From: Rhodoferax sp. | Lineage (GTDB): Bacteria > Pseudomonadota > Gammaproteobacteria > Burkholderiales > Burkholderiaceae_C | NCBI RefSeq assembly: GCF_012927445.1 | Contig: NZ_JABBPD010000007.1 | Coordinates: 1 to 64,000, forward strand | Direction of reading: 5' to 3' | Length of the DNA stretch: 64,000 nucleotides | Part shown: positions 10,422 to 18,063 of the stretch, piece after piece | Position numbering within the stretch: position 1 is the stretch's first letter | Layout of the letters: each line of letters opens with the position of its first letter | The notes under the pieces: generated by a model | The model's input: only the letters and a program-made list of their open reading frames with translations | Databases searched by the model: none | What the model was told of the DNA's origin: nothing | Translations under genes and position numbers: made by a program

Positions 10422-11357
10422 ATGCATAAGATATTCATTGACGGCGAAGCCGGCACCACCGGCCTGCAAATTCGGGAGCGTCTGCAAGCGATGCCCGGCA
10501 TCGAACTGGTCAGCATTGCGCCCGAGTTGCGCAAGGACGCGGCGGCCAAGCGCGCCCTGATGGCCCAAGTTGATCTGGTGATACTTTGCCTGCACGACGA
10601 GGCCGCGATTGAATCCGTCGCCATGATTGACGACATGGCGAGGACCAGCGGCCAAATTGGGCCCAAGATTATTGACGCCTCCACCGCCCACCGCACCGCA
10701 CCGGGCTGGGTGTTCGGCTTTCCCGAGTTGGTGGCGGGGCACGGCGCGTTGGTGGCACAAGCACGCCGCGTCGCCAATCCGGGCTGCTATGCCACCGGCG
10801 CCATCGCGCTGATTCGGCCACTCATTGATGCCGGCCTGTTGCCTCAAGATTTCCCGCTCACCTTGCCGTCCATCAGCGGCTATTCGGGTGGCGGACGCCC
10901 CATGATCGAGGCTTATGAAAAAGGCGAAGCCCCGGCGTTTGAGCTGTATGGCTTGGGGTTAAAGCACAAGCACCTGCCGGAGATCATGGCCTACACCGGC
11001 CTGACGCGCCGCCCGGTGTTTATCCCCTCGGTTGGCAACTTCAAGCAGGGCATGCTGGTGCAATTGCCGCTGCATCTGGACCTGCTGCCCGGCCAGCCCA
11101 GCGCCCACGACTTGCAGGACGCGCTGGCCCAGCACTATGCCGGCAGCGAATGGGTCAGCGTCGAGCCGGCCACGCCGGACGACAAGCTGGACGCGGTGGC
11201 GCTGGCGGACACCAACAAGATGGAACTGCGCGTGTTCGCCAACCAGGGCGCGCAAGATGGCTTTCGCCACGCCGTGCTGGTGGCCCGACTCGACAACCTG
11301 GGCAAAGGCGCCAGCGGTGCGGCGGTGCAAAACATGCAGCTGATGCTGGGGCTGTAA
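10422..11357 (+). CDS. argC: N-acetyl-gamma-glutamyl-phosphate reductase, short type 2
   Basis: The 311-residue protein begins with the NADP-binding [17 protein letters not shown] and has the active-site cysteine in [15 protein letters not shown], then [15 protein letters not shown]. This is the shorter ArgC family (about 310 residues), as in many beta- and alphaproteobacteria. It reduces N-acetylglutamyl-5-phosphate to the semialdehyde in arginine synthesis. A GAGGAAG stretch lies about ten bases before the ATG. It is a single gene divergent from sucCD. Other arg genes are not in the window. Confidence 0.95.
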   Translation: MHKIFIDGEAGTTGLQIRERLQAMPGIELVSIAPELRKDAAAKRALMAQVDLVILCLHDEAAIESVAMIDDMARTSGQIGPKIIDASTAHRTAPGWVFGFPELVAGHGALVAQARRVANPGCYATGAIALIRPLIDAGLLPQDFPLTLPSISGYSGGGRPMIEAYEKGEAPAFELYGLGLKHKHLPEIMAYTGLTRRPVFIPSVGNFKQGMLVQLPLHLDLLPGQPSAHDLQDALAQHYAGSEWVSVEPATPDDKLDAVALADTNKMELRVFANQGAQDGFRHAVLVARLDNLGKGASGAAVQNMQLMLGL

Positions 11358-11370
11358 CCGCCTTCTGATT

Positions 11371-11428
11371 GCTATATTATTTATAGCATATTCTACAGGT
11401 AAGACGGGGGCTAGCGGCTGATTCGTTA
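11371..11428 (+). repeat. Dispersed Comamonadaceae-type repeat, copy A
   Basis: An intergenic copy between argC and recX. It has a short palindrome GCTATATTATTTATAGC, a spacer and then GGGGGCTAGCGGCTGATT. Related copies are at 11933, 20689, 21711 (reverse), 43860 and 59446 (reverse). The shared features are a TATAGC-like start, often AGCTGCTnGCGC, and a GGGGGCTA-like end. Confidence 0.5.
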
Positions 11429-11432
11429 TAAA

Positions 11433-11882
11433 TCAGTCATCATGCGCGCCGCCCACCACGCGCCGGATCACATCACCACCGAAGCCGCGTGCGGCCAGAA
11501 AACGCATCTGCTTGGCAGCGGCTGACGCGTCCACCGGCGGCGCCCCAAACTTTTTGCGCCAGACCGCCAGCGCCCGCTCATGCTCGGTGGCCTTCAAGCC
11601 CACCAAGGCGGCGCTGACGGCGGCGGGGTCCAGCCCCTTGCCTTGCAGTTCTTGCTTGATGCGGGCCGTGCCCAGCTTGGCCGCACGGCGATGCACGACC
11701 GATTCAATCACCCGCTGCTCGCTGATAAAGCCTTTGGCTTGCAGTTCGTCCAGCGCCTGCGCCAGCGACCCGGGCTCTTCTTCATAGCTTTTTAGCTTGC
11801 GCTCCAGCTCGGCCCGCGAATGCTCGCGGCCGCTGAGCAGCCGCAAGGCGCGGCCTTTCAGAGAAGGCTGGCTAAACGACAT
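11433..11882 (-). CDS. recX: RecX regulatory protein
   Basis: The 149-residue, highly basic protein has RecX features: ALRLLSGREHSRAELERKL at the N terminus, tandem three-helix repeats (LAQALDELQAKGFISEQRVI, then RIKQELQGKGLD), and an end rich in arginine and aspartate. RecX binds RecA filaments and limits recombinase activity. It lies directly downstream of recA on the same strand with a 90-bp gap that holds a dispersed repeat copy. This recA-recX order is usual in proteobacteria, and the gene is probably cotranscribed by read-through under SOS control. Confidence 0.93.
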   Translation of the reverse strand: MSFSQPSLKGRALRLLSGREHSRAELERKLKSYEEEPGSLAQALDELQAKGFISEQRVIESVVHRRAAKLGTARIKQELQGKGLDPAAVSAALVGLKATEHERALAVWRKKFGAPPVDASAAAKQMRFLAARGFGGDVIRRVVGGAHDD

Positions 11883-11932
11883 GGGGGTCTCCGTCGAACA
11901 AGGTGTCAGCCCGTCGTGGCCTGCGCAGGATT

Positions 11933-11980
11933 GCTACTATTTCAATAGCTTTCTGCGCAGGACCGCTGAGGGCTAGACCG
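11933..11980 (+). repeat. Dispersed repeat, copy B, overlapping the recA stop
   Basis: The copy reads GCTACTATTTCAATAGC, then TTCTGCGCAGG and a GAGGGCTAGACC end. The stop codon of recA (read on the - strand at 11973-11975) lies inside the GGCTAG part, so the repeat seems to have landed at the extreme 3' end of recA. Confidence 0.45.
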
Positions 11981-13067
11981 TCTTTTTGCTTGAAACTTTG
12001 GCCTTCGCTTCGGGCTCTGCGGCATCGGGCGTCGCACCCGGCAACAAAGGAATGCCCAGCGACAAACGCACCTTGTTTTCAATTTCCAGCGACAAGGCTG
12101 GGTTTTCGCGCAGGAACTCGCGCGCGTTGTCGCGGCCCTGGCCGATTTTTTCGCCGTTGTAGGCGTACCAGGCGCCCGACTTGTCCAGAATGTTGGCGGT
12201 GACGCCCATGTCGATGATCTCGCCGTGGCGGCTGATGCCTTCGCCGAACAGGATGTCGAATTCGGCGGTCTTGAACGGGGACGCCACCTTGTTCTTGACG
12301 ACCTTGACCCGGGTTTCGTTGCCGATGGCTTCGTCACCTTTTTTGATGGTGCCGGTGCGGCGGATGTCCAGCCGCACCGAGGCGTAGAACTTCAGCGCAT
12401 TGCCGCCGGTGGTGGTCTCGGGCGAGCCAAACATGACGCCGATCTTCATGCGGATCTGGTTGATGAAGATCACCATGCAGTTGGTCTTCTTGATATGGGC
12501 AGTGAGTTTGCGCAGCGCCTGGCTCATCAACCTAGCCTGCAGGCCGGGCAGCGAGTCGCCCATTTCGCCTTCCAGCTCGGCTTTGGGCGTCAAGGCCGCC
12601 ACCGAGTCAACCACGATCAGATCGACCGCGCCGGAGCGCACCAGGCTGTCTACAATTTCCAGCGCCTGCTCGCCGGTGTCGGGCTGGCTGATCAGCAAGT
12701 CCTGCAGGTTCACGCCGAGCTTCTGGGCGTACTGGATGTCGAGCGCGTGCTCGGCGTCGACAAACGCGCATTGGCCGCCGATTTTTTGCATCTCGGCAAT
12801 CACCTGCAAGGTCAGCGTGGTCTTGCCGCTGGATTCCGGGCCGTAAATTTCAACCACCCGGCCGCGCGGCAAACCGCCGACGCCCAAGGCGATGTCCAGT
12901 CCGAGCGAGCCGGTCGACACCACTTGGATGTCCTCGATCACCTCGCCCTCGCCCAGCCGCATGATGGTGCCCTTGCCAAACTGTTTTTCAATCTGGGCCA
13001 GCGCGACTTGCAGGGCCTTGGCTTTTTCGGCATTCACCGGGGTCTGGGCTTTAACGGGTGCGTCCAT
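11973..13067 (-). CDS. recA: Recombinase A
   Basis: The 364-residue protein is Rec[21 protein letters not shown], Walker [16 protein letters not shown], Walker B region ([20 protein letters not shown]), loop 2 ([20 protein letters not shown], then [16 protein letters not shown]) and an acidic tail. It forms filaments on single-stranded DNA for homologous recombination and for LexA self-cleavage. The start at MDAPVKAQ is chosen because AAGGAG lies eight bases upstream; a 7-codon in-frame extension is ignored. A perfect LexA box lies 55 bp upstream, so it is SOS-regulated. recX follows. Confidence 0.98.
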   Translation of the reverse strand: MDAPVKAQTPVNAEKAKALQVALAQIEKQFGKGTIMRLGEGEVIEDIQVVSTGSLGLDIALGVGGLPRGRVVEIYGPESSGKTTLTLQVIAEMQKIGGQCAFVDAEHALDIQYAQKLGVNLQDLLISQPDTGEQALEIVDSLVRSGAVDLIVVDSVAALTPKAELEGEMGDSLPGLQARLMSQALRKLTAHIKKTNCMVIFINQIRMKIGVMFGSPETTTGGNALKFYASVRLDIRRTGTIKKGDEAIGNETRVKVVKNKVASPFKTAEFDILFGEGISRHGEIIDMGVTANILDKSGAWYAYNGEKIGQGRDNAREFLRENPALSLEIENKVRLSLGIPLLPGATPDAAEPEAKAKVSSKKTV

Positions 13068-13122
13068 GAAAATCTCCTTGAATATCAATTACTTAAATCG
13101 GGGCTTCAACCTGGCGCACCCT

Positions 13123-13138
13123 CTGTTGTTAACAACAG
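13123..13138 (-). promoter_or_regulatory. LexA (SOS) box upstream of recA
   Basis: The sequence CTGTTGTTAACAACAG is a perfect 16-bp palindrome matching CTGT-N8-ACAG, the LexA operator consensus in beta/gammaproteobacteria. It is centred about 63 bp before the recA start codon. Confidence 0.9.
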
Positions 13139-13220
13139 GCTGGATGCTTGAACAGTAGTTTATCTTGTGGTTTAAATCTGTAAATAGATTTTTTAGTCAA
13201 TTTGGCTTACCATTTACGCC

Positions 13221-13694
13221 ATGTTGGATACTTCCCTGCCAGATGGCTGGCGCCAAGCGCACCTGGGACACTGGATGAGCCAGGCCCTGCTGCGCTTTGA
13301 CGCCCGCGTGCTGTCCCTGATGGCCCGCAATGAAGACGTCCCGTTGGCACTGTCCAACCTGGCGGCGCGCGGGCGTTTGAGCGCCTCCCACATCCACATC
13401 ACCCGGCATCTGGCCCTTGATGGCTCCCGTCTGAGCGAGCTGGCCCAGCGCGCCAACATGACCAAACAAGCCATGGGCAAACTCGTTGATCAATGTGAAG
13501 CCTGGGGTCTGGTCACGCGCCAGGATGACCTCCGGGATGCCCGCGCCCGGCGCATTGTGTTTACCCCCGTTGGGCTGGCTTGGTTACAGGCTTACCGGCA
13601 AGCGGTGGCGCAGGCCGAAGAGGAGTTGCGCGCGGCGGTGGGGGCCGAGGTGGCCACCGTCATCGCCATCGGACTGGAGGCTTATGCGGCGTGA
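13221..13694 (+). CDS. MarR family transcriptional regulator
   Basis: The 157-residue protein has the MarR winged-helix layout: a dimerisation helix (HWMSQALLRFDARVL), a recognition region (GSRLSELAQRANMTKQAMGK, then LVDQCEAWGLVTRQDDLRDA) and the wing RARRIVFTPVGLAWLQAY. Such dimers repress genes for drug export, stress or catabolism and respond to small phenolic ligands. No obvious Shine-Dalgarno precedes the ATG. It is divergent from recA, and its 3' side is followed by the two-component pair, which may or may not be its target. The ligand is unknown. Confidence 0.88.
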   Translation: MLDTSLPDGWRQAHLGHWMSQALLRFDARVLSLMARNEDVPLALSNLAARGRLSASHIHITRHLALDGSRLSELAQRANMTKQAMGKLVDQCEAWGLVTRQDDLRDARARRIVFTPVGLAWLQAYRQAVAQAEEELRAAVGAEVATVIAIGLEAYAA

Positions 13695-13778
13695 AGGTCG
13701 CCCCGGAGACGTGTCGGCCTAAAATTACCAAAAACGAGAATGCCGGCATCCGGTGTTCATCCACAAAAGGGGACAACC

Positions 13779-14453
13779 ATGCGAATTCTGATTGCAGAAG
13801 ATGACCAGGTCTTGGCCGACGGCTTGCTGCGCACGCTGCGCAGTTCGGGCGCGGCGGTGGACCATGTCGCCAGCGGTTCGGAAGCCGATGCCGCGCTCAT
13901 GACCAACACCGAATTCGACTTGTTGATTCTGGATTTGGGCCTGCCCAAGATGCACGGACTGGAGGTGCTGAAAAAGCTCCGGGCCCGCGGCTCCTCGCTG
14001 CCGGTGCTGATCCTGACCGCCGCGGACAGCGTGGAAGAGCGCGTCAAAGGCCTGGACTATGGCGCCGATGATTACATGGCCAAGCCCTTCAGCCTGCAGG
14101 AGCTGGAGGCGCGGGTGCGCGCTTTGAGTCGGCGCGGCATGGGTGCTGCCAGCAGCACCATCAAGCACGGCCCCATGATCTACGACCAGGGCGGCCGGGT
14201 CGCCACCATCGACGGCGTCATGGTCGAACTGTCAGCGCGTGAACTGGGCTTGCTGGAAGTGCTGCTGCAGCGCGCCGGTCGCCTGGTGAGCAAAGACCAG
14301 CTGGTGGAGCGGCTGTGCGAGTGGGGCGAAGAGGTCAGCAACAACGCAATCGAGGTCTACATCCACCGCCTGCGCAAAAAAATAGAAAAAGGACCCATCC
14401 GGATTGCCACGGTGCGGGGCTTGGGTTACTGCCTGGAAAAGATCCCGAACTGA
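13779..14453 (+). CDS. OmpR-family response regulator, TctD/QseB-like
   Basis: The 224-residue protein starts at MRILIAEDDQVLADG, with AAGGGG shortly upstream. The receiver domain has the acidic pair EDD near the N terminus, the phospho-acceptor aspartate in FDLLILDLGLPKMHG and the lysine in YMAKPFSLQEL. The C-terminal winged helix ends in SNNAIEVYIHRLRKKIEKG and IATVRGLGYCL, typical of OmpR/PhoB. The cognate kinase follows 45 bp downstream. The TctD assignment is by resemblance to regulators of tricarboxylate uptake, but no tctABC transporter is nearby, so the signal is unknown. Confidence 0.9.
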   Translation: MRILIAEDDQVLADGLLRTLRSSGAAVDHVASGSEADAALMTNTEFDLLILDLGLPKMHGLEVLKKLRARGSSLPVLILTAADSVEERVKGLDYGADDYMAKPFSLQELEARVRALSRRGMGAASSTIKHGPMIYDQGGRVATIDGVMVELSARELGLLEVLLQRAGRLVSKDQLVERLCEWGEEVSNNAIEVYIHRLRKKIEKGPIRIATVRGLGYCLEKIPN

Positions 14454-14498
14454 ACATGACCCCACGCTTGCCGCTGTGGCTGTCGTGACCGCCACGCC

Positions 14499-15956
14499 GT
14501 GAATATCTTCCACCGCGAACAGCGCTCCCTGTTCGGTGAAATCCTGGACTGGATGCTGACGCCGCTGCTGCTGCTGTGGCCCGTCAGTCTGGTGCTGACC
14601 TGGCTGGTGGCGCAGAGCATTGCCGGCAAACCGTTTGACCGGGCGCTGGAATACAACGTCGGGGCGCTGGCGCAGTTGGTCACGGTCAGCAACAACCGGG
14701 CGCAATTCAACCTGCCGTTGCCCGCCCGCGAACTGCTGCGCGCCGATGACTCGGACACGGTCTACTACCAGGTGCTGGGCTCGCGTGGCGAGCTCCTGAG
14801 TGGCGAGCGGGACCTGCCGCTGCCGCCGGAAGAAGAAAAAGCCGTGTTCGGCGAAGTCCGCCTCCGCGATGCCGAAGTCCACGGTATTGACGTCAAGGTC
14901 GCCTACACCTGGATCAAACTCAACCTGCCGGGCGCCAAACCAGCGCTGGTGCAGGTGGCAGAGACCATGGAAAAACGCTCGGTGCTGGCGACGGAGATTG
15001 TCAAGGGCGTCATGCTGCCGCAGTTTGTCATCCTGCCGATGGCGGTGCTGCTGGTCTGGCTGGCGTTGGTGCAGGCGATCAAACCGCTGAACCAGCTGGA
15101 AGAACGCATCCGCGCCCGCAACCCGGATGATTTGAGTCCGATTGACGCCCAGGCGGTGCCGCTGGAGGTTGCCCCGCTGGTCTATTCGGTGAACGATCTC
15201 TTGATGCGGCTGAAAGACTCCATCGCGACCCAAAAGCGCTTTCTGGCCGACGCCGCGCACCAGCTCAAGACGCCGCTGGCGGGCTTGCGCATGCAGGCGG
15301 ATCTGGCGCAACGCGAAGGGGCCAATACCGAAGATCTGAAACAATCGTTGCGCCAAATTGGCCGCGCCAGTATCCGGGCGACCCACACCGTCAACCAGTT
15401 ACTGGCGCTGGCGCGGGCGGAGAGCAGCGGCGCCGCGATGCCGCGCACCAGTTGTGACCTGGCCGACCTGACCATGGCGGTGGTGCGCGACTGCGTGCCA
15501 CGGGCGATTGAAAAACACATTGACCTGGGTTATGAAGGCGCACAACCCGACACCGAAGGCGGCCAGTTCGCGGGCAATCCCACCCTGCTCAAGGAACTGA
15601 TTCGCAACCTGGTGGACAACGCCATCAATTACACCCCGTCCAGCCTGGAAACGCCGGGCGTGATCACCGCGCGGGTGCTGATCGACCGTTTTGGCAAGAC
15701 GCTGGTGCTGCAGGTCGAGGACTCCGGGCCCGGCGTGCCGGAAGCCGAGCGGGAACTGATCTTCCAGCCGTTCTACCGCGCCCTCGGCACCGAAGCCGAT
15801 GGCTCCGGGCTAGGCTTGCCGATCGTCATGAAAATCGCCCATCAGCACAACGCCACCATCACCATGGAGGACACCCGGCCCGGGCAGCTGCCGCCAGGGG
15901 CTCGCTTCAGCGTGCGTTTTGTGGCCGAATCAAGCGCTGACGTCCCTGCCGCCTAG
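14499..15956 (+). CDS. Sensor histidine kinase, TctE/QseC-like
   Basis: The 485-residue protein starts at GTG and has two membrane segments (about 19-42 and 171-190) enclosing a roughly 130-residue periplasmic TctE N-terminal sensor domain. A HAMP-like linker and HisKA box follow (FLADAAHQLKTPLAGLRMQ, with the phospho-accepting His). The HATPase has its N box (NLVDNAINYTP), G1 (VEDSGPGVP) and G2 (GSGLGLPIV). It should phosphorylate the preceding response regulator. The pair forms a two-gene operon between the MarR gene and the convergent SPOR-domain gene. Confidence 0.9.
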   Translation: MNIFHREQRSLFGEILDWMLTPLLLLWPVSLVLTWLVAQSIAGKPFDRALEYNVGALAQLVTVSNNRAQFNLPLPARELLRADDSDTVYYQVLGSRGELLSGERDLPLPPEEEKAVFGEVRLRDAEVHGIDVKVAYTWIKLNLPGAKPALVQVAETMEKRSVLATEIVKGVMLPQFVILPMAVLLVWLALVQAIKPLNQLEERIRARNPDDLSPIDAQAVPLEVAPLVYSVNDLLMRLKDSIATQKRFLADAAHQLKTPLAGLRMQADLAQREGANTEDLKQSLRQIGRASIRATHTVNQLLALARAESSGAAMPRTSCDLADLTMAVVRDCVPRAIEKHIDLGYEGAQPDTEGGQFAGNPTLLKELIRNLVDNAINYTPSSLETPGVITARVLIDRFGKTLVLQVEDSGPGVPEAERELIFQPFYRALGTEADGSGLGLPIVMKIAHQHNATITMEDTRPGQLPPGARFSVRFVAESSADVPAA

Positions 15957-15958
15957 GG

Positions 15959-16615
15959 TCAACGGCACGGGCTCCACGCTTTGCCCGCCATCACCGGCTT
16001 CAACTCGTCCAAGCGGGCCCGCAGGGCCTCATCGGCCGCCGGCAGCCGCAACAGGGTGCCACTCACCTCCTCGCGCTCCTGCACCACGCGTGCGGTGCGT
16101 ACACCGCGCCGGCTGAAAGCATCAAGGGCGGCCGTGGCCGCCGCCTGCGTGTTGAACCCGCCCAATGACAGTCCCAAGCCCAGCGCTGGGTTGGTCAGGG
16201 GCTCAAACTTCAGGTTCAGGGAGGCCAACTGGGCACGTTTTTTGGCCAACTCCTCGGCGTTGGCGTATTTGCCCATGTAGACAATCCAGCGCGCCGGCTC
16301 CAGCGTCTCCTCCAGCGTCCAGCTACCGGCCGGCAAGGTGACCGCCAGCGTGCGGCGCAACTGCGCACTCTGGGTCGCATCAAACAACCCGGCCTGCAGA
16401 CAGGCGGTCGGCTTGCCGGCGGCACGCGGCGCCTCCGACTGGCTCAGCTCTTGCGCCGTCAGCAGCCGCACCGCATCCGGCCGGATCTGCTGACCCAGCC
16501 GTTGCGGCTCGCTCTGCTGTGCCGGCGCAAAACCATAGGCCCGCAAAAAACCTTGTGACCAGGCGAAATAGAGGCCGTTGAGCAGCACCAGGGCCAGAAC
16601 AATAAATCGCAACAT
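15959..16615 (-). CDS. SPOR domain-containing protein
   Basis: The 218-residue protein has one N-terminal membrane anchor (FIVLALVLLNGLYFAWSQ) and a C-terminal SPOR-like half: ARWIVYMGKYANAEELAKKR, ASLNLKFEPL, LGLSLGGFNTQAAATAALDA and VRTARVV. SPOR domains bind denuded septal peptidoglycan, so a role at the division site or cell wall is likely. It is the last gene after SET and birA on this strand, 33 bp after birA. Its exact function is unknown. Confidence 0.75.
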   Translation of the reverse strand: MLRFIVLALVLLNGLYFAWSQGFLRAYGFAPAQQSEPQRLGQQIRPDAVRLLTAQELSQSEAPRAAGKPTACLQAGLFDATQSAQLRRTLAVTLPAGSWTLEETLEPARWIVYMGKYANAEELAKKRAQLASLNLKFEPLTNPALGLGLSLGGFNTQAAATAALDAFSRRGVRTARVVQEREEVSGTLLRLPAADEALRARLDELKPVMAGKAWSPCR

Positions 16616-16648
16616 GAGTGTTGAAAAGGTCCAGGGAATGAAGGAAGG

Positions 16649-17461
16649 CTAGAGCTGTTCGTAGGGCGGCGGCGCCAGGGGGCGCACGCTGACCTCGGAG
16701 CTGGTGATTTTTTGCAGCCCCTGCGCCGTCTGCACCTGCAAGGCGCCAACGCCGTCCACCCCCTGCGCAATCCCGCTGGTGCCGTCGCTCAGGGTCACCG
16801 TCAGGCCGCCCAGCGCGTCCCGCTCATTGAAGCGGGTCTGAAACGGCGCAAACCCGTGCGCCTCAAACGCCTTGATGGCCTGCACCAGCGGCGCGGCAAG
16901 CCGCAACAGCGCCTGCGGCGCATCGATGCCCGGCAAGACTTCCTGCAGCCAGGCCGGTGGCGTCGCCAGACCGGTGGCGTCACGCGCCTTGATGTTGATG
17001 CCCACGCCCACCACGGCATAGCGCGCGCCGGGCATGTCGCCCACATTGGCGGTCTCGATCAGAATACCGGCCAGCTTGCAGTCATTCAGCCAAATATCAT
17101 TGGGCCACTTCAAGCGCAAATCGGGATGCAGGCTCTGCGCCACGCTGACCCCCACGGCGAGCGACAGCCCCGACCAGTCACGCGGCGCCAGAGGCAAGCC
17201 CAGTGAAAACGTCAACGAAGATGTTGTTGCCCCCACGCTGGCCTCCAGCCCACTGAACCATTGGCGCCCCAGCCGGCCACGGCCGGCGGTTTGCTGTTCG
17301 GCCACCAGCAGCACGGGCTCCAGATGGCCGGCGCGGGCGCGGCGCATCAACTCGGTGTTGGTCGAATCGATCTGCGGCAACACTTCGACCGTGAAGCCCG
17401 GCAGGTCCGCCACCACGGCCTCCCAGATTGCCTCTGCCGGCCAGCGTATTGGACTGCTCAT
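16649..17461 (-). CDS. birA: Biotin-[acetyl-CoA-carboxylase] ligase
   Basis: The 270-residue protein has the biotin protein ligase core: VEVLPQIDSTNTELMRRA, the nucleotide-binding loop QTAGRGRLGRQW, LRLKWPNDIWLND with the catalytic lysine, KLAGILIE, and GVGINI. The C-terminal domain ends with VDGVGALQVQT. It joins biotin to the carboxyl carrier protein of acetyl-CoA carboxylase. The N-terminal helix-turn-helix of E. coli BirA is absent, so this is a class I ligase without operator binding. It starts 8 bp after the SET-domain gene. Confidence 0.95.
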   Translation of the reverse strand: MSSPIRWPAEAIWEAVVADLPGFTVEVLPQIDSTNTELMRRARAGHLEPVLLVAEQQTAGRGRLGRQWFSGLEASVGATTSSLTFSLGLPLAPRDWSGLSLAVGVSVAQSLHPDLRLKWPNDIWLNDCKLAGILIETANVGDMPGARYAVVGVGINIKARDATGLATPPAWLQEVLPGIDAPQALLRLAAPLVQAIKAFEAHGFAPFQTRFNERDALGGLTVTLSDGTSGIAQGVDGVGALQVQTAQGLQKITSSEVSVRPLAPPPYEQL

Positions 17462-17469
17462 GGTCTTGC

Positions 17470-17952
17470 TCAGCGGCGGCCGCGTTTGGGGGCCAGCAGC
17501 GTGCCGCGGCAGTTAGTGGCGCCGCACCAGCACGGGTATTCGGCCTTGAGCTTGGGCGTGTAACGCGCCTCGATGATCAGGCCGTAGTCATAGTTGAGCT
17601 CTTCGCCGGCCTGGATGTTGTGCAGGGCCTTGATGAAGATGCGCCCGCCTTGCTCGTCGGCTTCGCAGTTCGGGGCGCAGGCATGGTTGATCCAGCGCGA
17701 CGAGTTGCCGCCAAACAAGGCGTCAATCACGCGGTGCTCGTCAATGTGAAAATAAAACGTGTGATTCGGATCCTGCGGATCATGCGGGTGACGCGCTTGC
17801 GCCTCGGTCCAGCTGATGATTTCGCCCACGTACTCGATGATGGTTTCGCCTTCGGCGATATCCTGCACGGCAAACACGCCTTTGCCGTGTACGCCAGAGC
17901 GACGGGTTTGAATGCGGCGATGACTGGCGGCGGCTGCGGCTTTTTGGCTCAT
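17470..17952 (-). CDS. SET domain-containing protein
   Basis: The 160-residue protein is essentially one SET domain: RRSGVHGKGVFAVQDIAEGE, IIEYVGEIIS, SSRWINHACAPNCEADEQGG (the NHxxxPN pseudoknot motif that binds S-adenosylmethionine), GEELNYDYG and a post-SET-like cysteine cluster PCWCGATNCRG. SET enzymes methylate protein lysines. Bacterial targets are mostly unknown, with ribosomal or nucleoid proteins as possibilities. An ATG at 17952 is preferred over the in-frame TTG five codons earlier. It leads the SET-birA-SPOR operon, divergent from topB. Confidence 0.88.
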   Translation of the reverse strand: MSQKAAAAASHRRIQTRRSGVHGKGVFAVQDIAEGETIIEYVGEIISWTEAQARHPHDPQDPNHTFYFHIDEHRVIDALFGGNSSRWINHACAPNCEADEQGGRIFIKALHNIQAGEELNYDYGLIIEARYTPKLKAEYPCWCGATNCRGTLLAPKRGRR

Positions 17953-17993
17953 TTGGGAACTGGGCAAAAAATTTGGTATGGTGAACTCGTATG

Positions 17994-18043
17994 GGCGCGT
18001 GTGTGCGCGCTCACCTGTGTGTGCGTGCGCCTGTGCGCCCGCG
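17994..18043. other. Alternating purine-pyrimidine GC/GT tract in the topB leader
   Basis: About 50 bp made mostly of alternating GC and GT/TG steps (GCGCGTGTGTGCGCGC, then CTGTGTGTGCGTGCGC and CTGTGCGCCC) lie just before topB. Such alternation favours left-handed Z-DNA under negative supercoiling. A TATGGT hexamer at 17976-17981 may be a topB -10 element upstream of it. Confidence 0.5.
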
Positions 18044-18063
18044 AGAAACTGGATTGTAGTCAG

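Noticed and set aside
14232-15386. 384-codon - strand frame opposite the two-component genes
   Set aside because: It is a Gln/Arg/His-rich shadow of the response regulator and kinase, with no recognisable domain.
17428-18063. Upstream in-frame extension of topB (212 codons)
   Set aside because: It is antisense to the SET and birA genes, and family similarity starts at MKTLVIAEKPS, so the ATG at 18064 is the true start.
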